Made by a program: the position numbers and the translations under genes
Part shown: positions 43,977-51,095 of the stretch, piece by piece
How the letters are laid out: the number at the start of each line of letters is the position of its first letter
Numbering within the stretch: the first letter of the stretch is position 1
The notes under the pieces: generated by a model
The model's database searches: none
What the model saw: only the letters and a program-made list of their open reading frames with translations
What the model was told of the DNA's origin: nothing
NCBI GenBank assembly: GCA_002428495.1
Contig: DIWR01000027.1
Location: forward strand, 82,542 to 146,541
Reading direction: 5' to 3'
DNA from: Synergistaceae bacterium UBA6101
GTDB taxonomy: Bacteria; Synergistota; Synergistia; Synergistales; Synergistaceae
Length of the DNA stretch: 64,000 bases

Positions 43977-46691
43977 TCAGGTAGTCTTATGCTGATCTTC
44001 TGTTTGAATTACCCTTATAAATGCATTGACGACATCTATATCAAACTTTGCACCTGCGAGGCTTTTGATCTCATCTATCGCTTCTTCGTGTGATGTAGAT
44101 CTGTTGTAACAGTCATTAGTCATGGCGTCATAGGTTTCCGCAACCCCAATGATCCTGCTGGAAAGGGGTATCTCTTCCCCACTTATACCCTTGGGATAGC
44201 CAGTTCCGTCCCAATGTTCATGGTGGTTTAAGACACCCTGAGCAAGGTCTATGGTCTCGTCAAAAAGGTTGAGTATGCGGTATCCGACAACAGGATGCTG
44301 CTGCATCCTTCTGTATTCTTCCTCGCTGTAGTCCCTATGTTTGTTAAGTATCCCATCTTCAAGGACGATCTTGCCTATATCGTGGAAGTAACCGTTTTCG
44401 CCCAGCCTTTTTATCTCAGATTTTGAAAGGCCCATCTCCTCTGCTATTCTTTCACACAGCACGGATACGTTCTCCGAATGCCTCTTTTCTCTCAGGCTCC
44501 TGTTGTGTAGATTGTTTATGATCTTACGGATCATATTTCTGTTGTTTGTATTCCTGTTAATAGCCTTATCTTTGTACATCAGGTTTTCAGCGATCTCGAT
44601 CATCTCTTGTATGCTTTCTTCCGCGGAAGTTTTTGTGCTTGATCCTAAAGATACACTTCCAATAATATTGTTTGAATCTTCATTTGAGAAAGACTTCCTT
44701 ATCTCAGCTATTACTGCTTTTGCCCGGTCCGCATCTGTGTGTGGCATTATCAGCGCGAACTCATCTCCCCCGATCCTTGCGACTATGTCGTTTCCTACCG
44801 AGGCTTTTTTGAATGCAGCGGCAGCATCGACAAGAAGTCTGTCTCCTGCTGCGTGGCCGAAAATATCATTTGTCAGCTTAAGTCCGTTAAGGTCTCCAAA
44901 AATGACAGATATCGGAAGATTCTCTTCAATATCAAGAACAGGGATATGTTCTTCAAAAAATAATCTGTTGTTGATATCCGTAAGAGCGTCGTGATAAGTC
45001 AGGTATTTTATGTGTTCCTCCGATTTTTTTTGTTCCGTGTTGTCCATGAACGTAACAACAGCACCGACAAGGATCCCGTTTCTGTACTGCGGGTATGATG
45101 AATACCTTACATCGAAGCTTGTGCCGTCCTTGCGCCAGAATACTTCGTTATCGATATAAACACTCTCTCCCTTTTTACATGACTGCATGATCCTGCATTC
45201 ATCCTGCGGGAAAGGAGTCCCGTCCGGTCTCGTGTGGTGTATAAGGTCATGCATGTTCATTCCCAAAAGCTCGTCCTGTCCGCTGTAACCAAGCATCTTA
45301 AGGGTGCTCTCGTTGGAGAAGGTACAGACACCTTCTGTGTCGATCCCATAAATTCCCTCTGCTGTGGAGTCGAGTATCAGCTTAAGCTGCTCCCTGTTCT
45401 CATTGAGGGCAGCATTTATCGTTTGGAGGTCTTCTGTCCTCTCTTTGACCTTTATCTCAAGGTTTTCAACATGCCTGCTGATAGTGGATGTAAGCATATT
45501 GAATGTATTAGCCAGTTTTCCGATCTCGTCATTCCTGAGAACTTTTGCCCGTGCCTTAAAATCTCCTGCAGTAAAACTTTTTGCGCTTTTATTGAGGCTT
45601 TCCAGGGGCTTAAGGAGGTCGTCCACATAACTGAGGAAGAGAAGCGAGATCGTCAGCATTATTATTGTTGAAAAAATAATCGTCAGTTTTATAGTCTCAT
45701 AGATGTCCCGTGTAAGTATCGCATCGGGGATGGCTGTTATAAGGAGTAAATCTGCCCCGGTCTTTTTAAATTCCGAAACATAAATATGACTGCTCTCTCC
45801 ATTTGCTGTTACATGATCTTCATCATTGTTCACCAGGTAATTTTCATAGCCGCGTATGATACTGCTGTTTTTGATTTCATTTATCTTGATCCTCTTTAAC
45901 GTACCGTTTGCATCAACTTTAAAATTAGGTATTTGTAGGGAATTAGCTACTAGTTCTCCTGAATTTTTATCTACTATGACTGCGGCTGCCCCGTTTTGCT
46001 TAACTATGTTGTTTAGATAATTGTCCATCCTTGAAAGCGTTATATGTGTACCAAAAACCCCGATCAGTGAGCCTTCTCTGTCATGGAGAGGAGTACCTAC
46101 AGATACGGTAAGGTCATCCATTACAAAATGCTTGTATATAGGAGAAAAGGACGTCCTGCCGTTTTCTATCGCAGCTTTATACCAGGGTCTTGTTCGGGGG
46201 TCGAAGATCCCTGTTTCAACAGCAAGTTCTCCTGCGGTCATATCTTCCCTTACCTTATAATATCTTGATTTTCCCCCTGTTTCTGAATTGTTTTTCATTA
46301 TTTCCACAATATTGTCTTTGTTTCTTCGCGCACCGTAATACTCGCCCTTCTCAGTGCCTAAGCTTATGCTGTATATTGGGGTGCTGTCATGTGTGTTCAA
46401 AAGTCCTACAAAAAACTTGTCCCTAATCTTCTCATCATTAAAATCGATCACGCCGTTTTTTATCTGTTGTTCTGCTACTTCGTTTATGTACTGAGGCAGT
46501 TTTATAAGTCCCTCAAACTCGATGGATATCGTTTGGTTCATGTTTTTTGCTATTGTTGAAAGTAATTCATCAGAGGTGCTGATCCAGTTTGAGAAAAGGG
46601 CATAAAAGACGAAGCCAAAGGTCAGCAGTGTCGTCGTAATGTATATTGTCATAATATTTTTCTTGATAGATCTACGTTTAGGAAATCTCAC
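43977..46691 (-). CDS. Sensor with Cache, HAMP, PAS, GGDEF and HD-GYP domains
   Basis: Membrane signalling protein for cyclic di-GMP. Order by residue: membrane helix ~15-35; extracytoplasmic double Cache ~40-290, with the ligand-pocket motif FDPRTRPWYKAA; second helix ~300-330; HAMP ~335-390; PAS ~430-550; GGDEF ~560-715 with an intact ARIGGDEFALIM site; HD-GYP ~724-900 with HDIGK and HHEHWDGTGYP. Both the synthase and phosphodiesterase signatures look intact. The start GTG 46691 follows AAGGTGG by 6 nt, giving 904 residues, and is better than the upstream options to 46832. The Cache architecture suggests sensing of small organic ligands such as amino acids. Confidence 0.9.
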   Translation of the reverse strand: MRFPKRRSIKKNIMTIYITTTLLTFGFVFYALFSNWISTSDELLSTIAKNMNQTISIEFEGLIKLPQYINEVAEQQIKNGVIDFNDEKIRDKFFVGLLNTHDSTPIYSISLGTEKGEYYGARRNKDNIVEIMKNNSETGGKSRYYKVREDMTAGELAVETGIFDPRTRPWYKAAIENGRTSFSPIYKHFVMDDLTVSVGTPLHDREGSLIGVFGTHITLSRMDNYLNNIVKQNGAAAVIVDKNSGELVANSLQIPNFKVDANGTLKRIKINEIKNSSIIRGYENYLVNNDEDHVTANGESSHIYVSEFKKTGADLLLITAIPDAILTRDIYETIKLTIIFSTIIMLTISLLFLSYVDDLLKPLESLNKSAKSFTAGDFKARAKVLRNDEIGKLANTFNMLTSTISRHVENLEIKVKERTEDLQTINAALNENREQLKLILDSTAEGIYGIDTEGVCTFSNESTLKMLGYSGQDELLGMNMHDLIHHTRPDGTPFPQDECRIMQSCKKGESVYIDNEVFWRKDGTSFDVRYSSYPQYRNGILVGAVVTFMDNTEQKKSEEHIKYLTYHDALTDINNRLFFEEHIPVLDIEENLPISVIFGDLNGLKLTNDIFGHAAGDRLLVDAAAAFKKASVGNDIVARIGGDEFALIMPHTDADRAKAVIAEIRKSFSNEDSNNIIGSVSLGSSTKTSAEESIQEMIEIAENLMYKDKAINRNTNNRNMIRKIINNLHNRSLREKRHSENVSVLCERIAEEMGLSKSEIKRLGENGYFHDIGKIVLEDGILNKHRDYSEEEYRRMQQHPVVGYRILNLFDETIDLAQGVLNHHEHWDGTGYPKGISGEEIPLSSRIIGVAETYDAMTNDCYNRSTSHEEAIDEIKSLAGAKFDIDVVNAFIRVIQTEDQHKTT

Positions 46692-46830
46692 GGCACACCA
46701 CCTTACATTCATCTGAGAATGAAGAATGATTTTACAATATATACCTTGCATTGAATATAGTAGAATCAGCATTCTTTTTTGACAATTAAATTTATTTTTA
46801 ACAATATATAATTTACTATTGTGAAAAAAC

Positions 46831-46870
46831 ACAAAGAGCCCCGAGGTTTAACAGCCCCGTGCCTCTTTGT
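46831..46870. terminator. Bidirectional terminator after the NifX-like gene
   Basis: ACAAAGAG (46831-46838) and CTCTTTGT (46863-46870) enclose a 24-nt GC-rich loop. T-rich runs follow on both strands (ATTTTTGTTG on +, GTTTTTTCAC on -). It closes the DUF5320-to-NifX cluster. Confidence 0.75.
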
Positions 46871-46934
46871 ATTTTTGTTGATCCATATAATTTGTTGTAC
46901 TGTCAAACGGTTTTCCGTTAATTTAAAAAATATC

Positions 46935-47294
46935 CTAGCTCCTACATTCGTCGTGGTGCGCGTGCTCATGGCAGACAGATCCGGTAGATTTTAGTTCGCC
47001 GGCAAGATATGATCTGGCGGCTTCTTCTGAAGATCCAAAAGCACCTACTATGACCTCTATGTTGTGCTGATTGAAAATATCTATCGCACCCCCGCCCATA
47101 CCTCCGGAGATAATTACATTTACTCCCATCTCATTGAGGAAATTGGGGAGGAATCCGGGCTTGTGTCCAGGATTTGGAACAGTTTCTGTACCGGTGACCT
47201 TCTCGTTGTCAGTGTTGAATATCATAAAGTTCTCACAATGTCCGAAATGACCTGTAACCATACCTTTTTCACTTGCTACTGCAATTTTCATCAT
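46935..47294 (-). CDS. NifX/NafY-fold (dinitrogenase iron-molybdenum cofactor-type) protein
   Basis: Small RNase H-like fold protein of the family that includes NifX, NafY and the orange protein ORP of Desulfovibrio. Blocks IAVASEKGMVTGHFGHCENFMIF and VNVIISGGMGGGAIDIFNQHNIEVIVGA are typical. The C-terminus is His/Cys-rich (VCHEHAHHDECRS), which could bind a metal. 119 residues; ATG 47294 has GGAGG 8 nt upstream. Last intact gene of the MinD/NifX cluster. Nitrogenase structural genes are absent, so a nitrogen-fixation role is not implied. Confidence 0.88.
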   Translation of the reverse strand: MMKIAVASEKGMVTGHFGHCENFMIFNTDNEKVTGTETVPNPGHKPGFLPNFLNEMGVNVIISGGMGGGAIDIFNQHNIEVIVGAFGSSEEAARSYLAGELKSTGSVCHEHAHHDECRS

Positions 47295-47352
47295 TACTCA
47301 TTCCTCCGTAATTTTTAGTCTCGGGCCAACGATATCCCATATGTCAAATTAT

Positions 47353-47481
47353 CTCAATTATGCTTCAAGCGGAAATTTTGTGGAGCATCTGCCCCATAGT
47401 TCTTTTGAGGATAGAGAGTCCATGCTCACTTTTTATCTCAGGTAACATTGATGTGTTTTCTGAAAGGACCGTAACTATCAC
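47353..47481 (-). pseudogene. Relic of a metallo-beta-lactamase-fold gene
   Basis: GTG 47481 overlaps the upstream MinD gene's stop as GTGA and opens a 38-codon frame. Its first ~25 residues (VIVTVLSENTSMLPEIKSEH, then GLSIL) match the N-terminus of small MBL-fold hydrolases, which usually read like ITVLVENT...EHGLSLLIE. The similarity then ends; the +1 frame continues with a segment (YGADAPQNFRLKHN) that could be a later piece. The metal-binding histidine motif is missing. This looks like a gene destroyed by deletion and frameshift inside the operon; a short expressed peptide is the alternative. Confidence 0.45.
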
Positions 47482-48365
47482 CTTTGTGAGGGCCTCCCGT
47501 CAGAAAATAGCAATCGCATAGTCCTATTGAACACTTCCTTAACTGCAGTTCCGGAAGGGCAATCGATGTCAGCTATGCTCATTCCTTTATTAACAGCCTT
47601 AACTGCCATGGGATCGAACGGAATACTGCCGTTATATGGTATTTCCTCAAGTTCGCAGAAATCTTTTATCCTGTCTGTATTGTCAGGGTTTGTGTCAGAT
47701 TTGTTGACACAGACTGCAATTATGACCCCAAATATCCGGGCAGTCTTTATTATTCTTTCCATGTCGCTTATTCCGGAAAGAGATGGTTCTGCAACTATCA
47801 AAACCATGTCAGCACCGCTAAGGGAAGCTATTACGGGGCATCCTATACCGGGTGAACCGTCTGCGATGGCAAAATCAACGTCTCCTGCGGCCCCTTTCAT
47901 CTGCTTCTTTACTTCTGAAACAAGCATTCCTGTTGTCCCGCTTCCCATTTTCAGCTGGGCCGTTGAAAATGTTACAGGGCCTTCCTTAAAAAGCATAAGA
48001 TCTCCCGCAACAGAAGGATGAAGCGATACTGCATTTACAGGACAAACAAATTCGCACACCCCGCATCCTTCACATCCAAATGGATCAACAAAGTGAGATC
48101 TTTCATTTACTCTAATAGCATCAAATCTGCAGTTCTCCATGCATTTGCCGCAGCTTATGCAAATGTCTGGATCGATCTCAGCCTTTGGCATCCCATAATA
48201 GTCTTTCCTTGATGGTGCTTTGGAATGTTTTGTTATCAGATGCAGGTTAGGTGCGTCAACATCACAGTCAGCGTATGCTTCAGCTTCTGAAAGCCTGATG
48301 AAAGCACTGGCAACAGTTGTTTTTCCTGTGCCGCCCTTACCGCTCAGAATCAACAGCTGCTTCAT
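47478..48365 (-). CDS. MinD/Mrp-family ATPase with inserted ferredoxin domain (first)
   Basis: Deviant Walker A KGGTGKTT at residues ~9-16 (LLILSGKGGTGKTTVASAF) and the CDVDAPNLHL block mark the MinD/ParA/NifH superfamily. Between ~55 and 115 is a two-cluster ferredoxin insert (CISCGKCMENCRFDAI and GCEGCGVCEFVCPVNAV). 295 residues. Paired ATPases of exactly this type accompany the orange protein (ORP) in Desulfovibrio and other anaerobes. It overlaps the second MinD gene by 29 nt, so the pair is probably co-translated and may form a heterodimer. Role in metal-cluster delivery or cell positioning is inferred, not shown. Confidence 0.9.
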   Translation of the reverse strand: MKQLLILSGKGGTGKTTVASAFIRLSEAEAYADCDVDAPNLHLITKHSKAPSRKDYYGMPKAEIDPDICISCGKCMENCRFDAIRVNERSHFVDPFGCEGCGVCEFVCPVNAVSLHPSVAGDLMLFKEGPVTFSTAQLKMGSGTTGMLVSEVKKQMKGAAGDVDFAIADGSPGIGCPVIASLSGADMVLIVAEPSLSGISDMERIIKTARIFGVIIAVCVNKSDTNPDNTDRIKDFCELEEIPYNGSIPFDPMAVKAVNKGMSIADIDCPSGTAVKEVFNRTMRLLFSDGRPSQR

Positions 48366-49221
48366 GAGACACCTCCCTGTAGATTTTTTCCAGCAGGGAA
48401 GAGAAAAGATCCCGATATTTTTTGCTCTCTCTTGCTGCTATCCTCCCATTTGAGTTAAGTGTGCCAAGTTCAACGTCAAAAGGAATTTTTTCCAGTATCT
48501 TTATTCCGTTTTCGTTGCAGAACTCCTCTGTTGGGTCACTTTGATCAACACACTTGTTGATAACAACGGAATGGCGCTTTTTGAAGAGCTCGACCAGAGA
48601 CCAGACCATCTCAAGGTCGTGTTTTCCGAACATAGTAGGCTCAGCAGCCAAAAGACAGTAATCTGCATCTTTTATGCTTTCCATGACTATACAGGAGCTC
48701 CCTGGAGGACAGTCTATAAAAATAGGTCGTTCATCCTCAAAAGATCCACATTGCGAAAGGAGCTCATTAATAACAGGAATTCCCAAAGCTATCCCGGTTT
48801 TCATCATTCCGGAGAGAACATGTACTCCCTCTGAATCGCCGATAGAAAGTGTTCCTACTGCCCTGTCCTTTTCGGTAATAGCCCTCTGAGGACAGATGAT
48901 CTGGCATCCTCCGCAGGAATGGCATACATCATCAAAAATTTTCAGCTTCCCGTTTATGTATGCCAAGGCGTTGAACTTGCAGAATTCAACACATCTTTTG
49001 CATCCGTCGCATTTATGAGGATCGACTTGCGGTATCTTTACAGATATCTCTGTTTCAATATTCCATTTAGGCTTAAAAAAAAGATGTCCGTTGGGTTCTT
49101 CAACATCACAGTCAACGTATACGGAATCTATAGCAGCTGATGCAAGATTGACAGAAAGCAGGGTTTTCCCTGTTCCGCCCTTGCCGCTTAATATTGCAAT
49201 TTTTAAATTCTTAGCCGCCAT
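48337..49221 (-). CDS. MinD/Mrp-family ATPase with inserted ferredoxin domain (second)
   Basis: Paralogue of the gene downstream. Walker A LSGKGGTGKTLLSVN, the CDVEEPNGHLFF block, then a ferredoxin insert with two four-cysteine sets (KCDGCKRCVEFCKFNAL and CHSCGGCQIICPQRAI). FIDCPPGSSCIVMESI is the switch II-type motif. ATG 49221 gives MAAKNLKIAIL, the natural family start (294 aa); ATG 49239, with AGGAG just before it, is a close alternative. The start overlaps the upstream NifX-like gene by 11 nt. Confidence 0.9.
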   Translation of the reverse strand: MAAKNLKIAILSGKGGTGKTLLSVNLASAAIDSVYVDCDVEEPNGHLFFKPKWNIETEISVKIPQVDPHKCDGCKRCVEFCKFNALAYINGKLKIFDDVCHSCGGCQIICPQRAITEKDRAVGTLSIGDSEGVHVLSGMMKTGIALGIPVINELLSQCGSFEDERPIFIDCPPGSSCIVMESIKDADYCLLAAEPTMFGKHDLEMVWSLVELFKKRHSVVINKCVDQSDPTEEFCNENGIKILEKIPFDVELGTLNSNGRIAARESKKYRDLFSSLLEKIYREVSHEAAVDSER

Positions 49222-49576
49222 GTCCGTGAGATCCGGCATGGATCTCCTGAAGCTGATCAAGACGTTTTTCTTTAAAAGCGGCAATACTTTCTTTGATAGA
49301 TGAGCTTTCTGTCTTGTATATCAAAATGCCGGCTGCAGTAAGAACTTCAGCAGCATTCTGTCCGCATCTGGGTGTCAGGATAGCGGATACTTTTGAGTCT
49401 ACTATTGCTTGGGCAGCCTTTATTCCTGCACCACCCTGGCTGGAAGCTGCTGAATTATCAATAAAATCCGCAATTTCCGTATCTATGTCGTAGATCAGAA
49501 AATAAGGTGTTCTGCCAAAAGACTGGCAGACTGTAGAATCAATGTTTTTATCATCTGCTGGTATGGCTATCTTCAT
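49211..49576 (-). CDS. NifX/ORP-like protein (second copy in cluster)
   Basis: Same fold as the 46935-47294 product, but only distantly similar. KIAIPADDKNIDSTVCQSFGRTPYFLIYD at the N-terminus and AILTPRCGQNAAEVLTAAGILIYK in the centre are family blocks. 121 residues ending in a His/Gly tail (HAGSHGHGG) that may bind metal. Its start overlaps the NifU-like stop (ATGA). Two divergent NifX-type proteins next to two MinD ATPases is the same composition as orange-protein loci. Confidence 0.88.
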   Translation of the reverse strand: MKIAIPADDKNIDSTVCQSFGRTPYFLIYDIDTEIADFIDNSAASSQGGAGIKAAQAIVDSKVSAILTPRCGQNAAEVLTAAGILIYKTESSSIKESIAAFKEKRLDQLQEIHAGSHGHGG

Positions 49577-49965
49577 TTTGCACCCTCCGTCAGTTCAATA
49601 TTATTTTTGCTGCAGTAGTTTTTTAGTGCGCAGCGAAGGGCACTGACCCCAAGGAGAGAGCAGTGGACCTTACTTTCGGGAAGTCCGTCAAGAGCATTGA
49701 CGACGTCATCCTCTGTTATCTTCATTGCCTCTTTGATCGTTTTGCCTTTGGCAAGAACTGATGTCGCGCTCGATGTCGCTATTGCAGCGCAGCAGCCGAA
49801 TACCAGATAACTTATATCGCTGATCACTCCGTCAGTGACCTTGAGGTAAAATGTCAGTGTGTCTCCGCATTCGGGATCTCCAACGCTTCCTTCAGCGTCG
49901 GCGTCAGGCATGTCTCTTGCGTTTTGAGGGCACATAAGATGTTCAATAACTTTATCGGAATAAAT
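49573..49965 (-). CDS. NifU/IscU-type iron-sulfur scaffold protein, apparent ATT start
   Basis: Iron-sulfur assembly scaffold. The conserved cysteines are in GDPECGDTLTFYLKV, FGCCAAIATSSATS and KVHCSLLG. The first ATG (49935) would begin at MCPQNAR and lose the conserved N-terminal helix. That helix is encoded just upstream (YSDKVIEHLMCPQNARDM, compare YSEKV..H..NPRN in IscU). The only codons before it in frame are ATT 49965, AAC and ATC, after a TAA; GGGAGGGG lies 6 nt before the ATT. Initiation at ATT is therefore likely, giving 130 residues. No cysteine desulfurase is in the window. Confidence 0.82.
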   Translation of the reverse strand: MYSDKVIEHLMCPQNARDMPDADAEGSVGDPECGDTLTFYLKVTDGVISDISYLVFGCCAAIATSSATSVLAKGKTIKEAMKITEDDVVNALDGLPESKVHCSLLGVSALRCALKNYCSKNNIELTEGAK

Positions 49966-49979
49966 GTTGATCCCCTCCC
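49966..49979 (-). promoter_or_regulatory. Ribosome-binding site serving the ATT start
   Basis: GGGAGGGG on the - strand (49979-49972) followed by 6 nt and then ATT at 49965-49963. No ATG, GTG or TTG occurs between the in-frame stop upstream and the internal ATG at 49935, and no comparable ribosome site precedes that ATG. Confidence 0.6.
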
Positions 49980-49998
49980 TGTCTTAAAAAGTATCTGA

Positions 49999-50352
49999 TC
50001 AGTTGCTGCCGTGTTGTCTCCTGTGGCATCCTGGACGCCCACATCCACTTTCAGATCCTTCACAAAGCCTGTATTCTCCGCCTTCAATGAATAATATTTT
50101 GCCGTTGACAAGGGACTCAGCAAGTTTTTTTCTTGCTTCGTTGTATATTCCCTGAACTGTTGTCCTGGCAACGTTCATGTGTGCAGCGCATTCTTCCTGT
50201 GTAAACTGTTCGAGGTCGATAAGTCTTATAGTCTCGTACTCATCGACAGTCATGTTTACAGACCCTCTTGGTCCCGACTCCGAATCCAGAGGCCCGAACT
50301 GATTGCTCTCAGGCATACAGCAGACTTTTCTCCACTTCACCGGTCTTGGCAT
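49999..50352 (-). CDS. DUF134-family helix-turn-helix protein
   Basis: Small putative DNA-binding regulator. MPRPVKWRKVCCMPESNQFGP is the typical DUF134 start, and VDEYETIRLIDLEQFTQEECAAHMNVARTTVQGIYNEARKKLAE-type sequence is a sigma-70 region 4-like HTH. The C-terminus has spaced Cys and His (CEGSESGCGRPGCHRRQH), suggesting metal sensing. 117 residues; GAGGGGAGG precedes ATG 50352. DUF134 genes recur beside MinD/NifX clusters in anaerobes, so local control of this operon is plausible. Confidence 0.88.
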   Translation of the reverse strand: MPRPVKWRKVCCMPESNQFGPLDSESGPRGSVNMTVDEYETIRLIDLEQFTQEECAAHMNVARTTVQGIYNEARKKLAESLVNGKILFIEGGEYRLCEGSESGCGRPGCHRRQHGSN

Positions 50353-50405
50353 GTGAGCCTCCCCTCTTCGAACAGGGAAAGAAAAATATTTCTTTCCCTG
50401 TTCGC

Positions 50406-50669
50406 CTAATTCATCTTTTCAAGTTCTTTTTCAACTGATTCCAAGCGTCTTTGCAGGAAATTCTTTTCGTCTTCAAGGATCTCTTTTTTATTTTCGACCG
50501 AGGCATGCATTGCTGCACATCCCCTTCCAAACCACCGCCTGAAGCCTCTTCTTATGCCTCCGCCGATGTAAGAGGTCTCTCCTGTTTCAAATGTCCTGAC
50601 ACAGAACCCCATAGCTCTTCCGGTCATAGGGCCGCGCCCTGTTGGGCCTGTTCCGTCTCCTCTTGGCAT
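50406..50669 (-). CDS. DUF5320-family small protein with C-terminal coiled coil
   Basis: Starts MPRGDGTGPTGRGPMTGRAMGFC, the glycine-rich motif of DUF5320, then an arginine/glycine stretch (RRGFRRWFGRGCAAM) and a heptad-like helix (LEDEKNFLQRRLESVEKELEK). 87 residues. ATG 50669 has GGAGG 7 nt upstream; the longer frame to 50708 lacks such a site. Function unknown; it is regularly linked to orange-protein-type loci. First gene of the operon, directly behind the promoter with two palindromes. Confidence 0.82.
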   Translation of the reverse strand: MPRGDGTGPTGRGPMTGRAMGFCVRTFETGETSYIGGGIRRGFRRWFGRGCAAMHASVENKKEILEDEKNFLQRRLESVEKELEKMN

Positions 50670-50689
50670 GATCATCCCTCCTTTGTTGT

Positions 50690-50738
50690 TGACATATGTC
50701 ATTAACATTAATTATATGGCGTTTATGACATATGTCAA
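50690..50738 (-). promoter_or_regulatory. Consensus promoter bracketed by two GACATATGTC palindromes
   Basis: On the - strand TTGACA (50738-50733), 16 bp, TATAAT (50716-50711): both hexamers are perfect. A 12-bp palindrome TGACATATGTCA covers the -35 (50726-50737) and a second identical copy lies just past the expected start point (50690-50701), 36 bp centre to centre. The shape TTGAC-N4-GTCAA resembles sites of CRP/FNR-family regulators such as HcpR. Repression of the DUF5320 operon is the likely effect. Confidence 0.75.
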
Positions 50739-50760
50739 TAACTGTTTTCTTATATTCATA

Positions 50761-50800
50761 TAAAAAGACGGGAAAGCATCTAGTGATGTCTTCCCGTCTT
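50761..50800 (-). terminator. Rho-independent terminator after the short cupin-like gene
   Basis: AAGACGGGAA (50765-50774) and TTCCCGTCTT (50791-50800) form a perfect 10-bp stem, extended inside by CATC/GATG. On the - strand it runs into TTTTTAT. It separates the 50813-50941 gene from the DUF5320 promoter. Confidence 0.88.
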
Positions 50801-50812
50801 ATTTAAACTATG

Positions 50813-50941
50813 TTAACTTTTAAAATATCTTATTTTGGAGCGGGTGCCTTTACTATGCATGTAGTGTACGTTTTCGTCCTGTATGACCTTTTCAACTACT
50901 TTGCTGTCGCCGCCCGCGATCTTGAATACCTGTTCGATCAT
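50813..50941 (-). CDS. Short protein resembling the N-terminus of a small cupin, possibly truncated
   Basis: A 42-codon frame with GAGGAG 8 nt before ATG 50941. The product begins MIEQVFKIAGGDSKVVEKVI and continues QDENVHYMH, which resembles the first ~30 residues of small cupin proteins found in anaerobes. Then follow only 13 residues (SKGTRSKIRYFKS) and a stop, so the metal-binding cupin barrel is absent. It may be a decayed gene or a real micro-protein; its own ribosome site and strong terminator argue that it is still expressed. The next gene upstream is the disulfide reductase with its own terminator. Confidence 0.45.
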   Translation of the reverse strand: MIEQVFKIAGGDSKVVEKVIQDENVHYMHSKGTRSKIRYFKS

Positions 50942-51031
50942 CTGGTCATCTCCTCTTTTCGTAATTAATTTCCTATAATATATCTTAATATCGTAACATC
51001 ATACTGAATTCTGTGAATGTCAAAAGTGCTT

Positions 51032-51062
51032 AAAAACGCAGCCCAGGGGTGCGGGGCTGCGT
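51032..51062 (-). terminator. Rho-independent terminator of the disulfide reductase gene
   Basis: ACGCAGCCC (51036-51044) and GGGCTGCGT (51054-51062) form a perfect 9-bp GC-rich stem with a 9-nt loop; the - strand continues TTTTT after the last pair. It lies 34 nt past the stop codon of the gene. Confidence 0.9.
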
Positions 51063-51095
51063 AGATCTGCATCATTGATACTTCTTTATAACGGC

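Noticed and set aside
46935..49979. Nitrogen-fixation gene cluster
   Set aside because: NifX, NifU and NifH-like ATPases occur, but nifDKENB are absent. The ATPases are MinD type with ferredoxin inserts, which fits an orange-protein-like locus.
49854..50171. 105-codon - strand frame between DUF134 and the NifU-like gene
   Set aside because: Runs in another frame through both genes; its C-terminal part is just the NifU N-terminus read out of frame.
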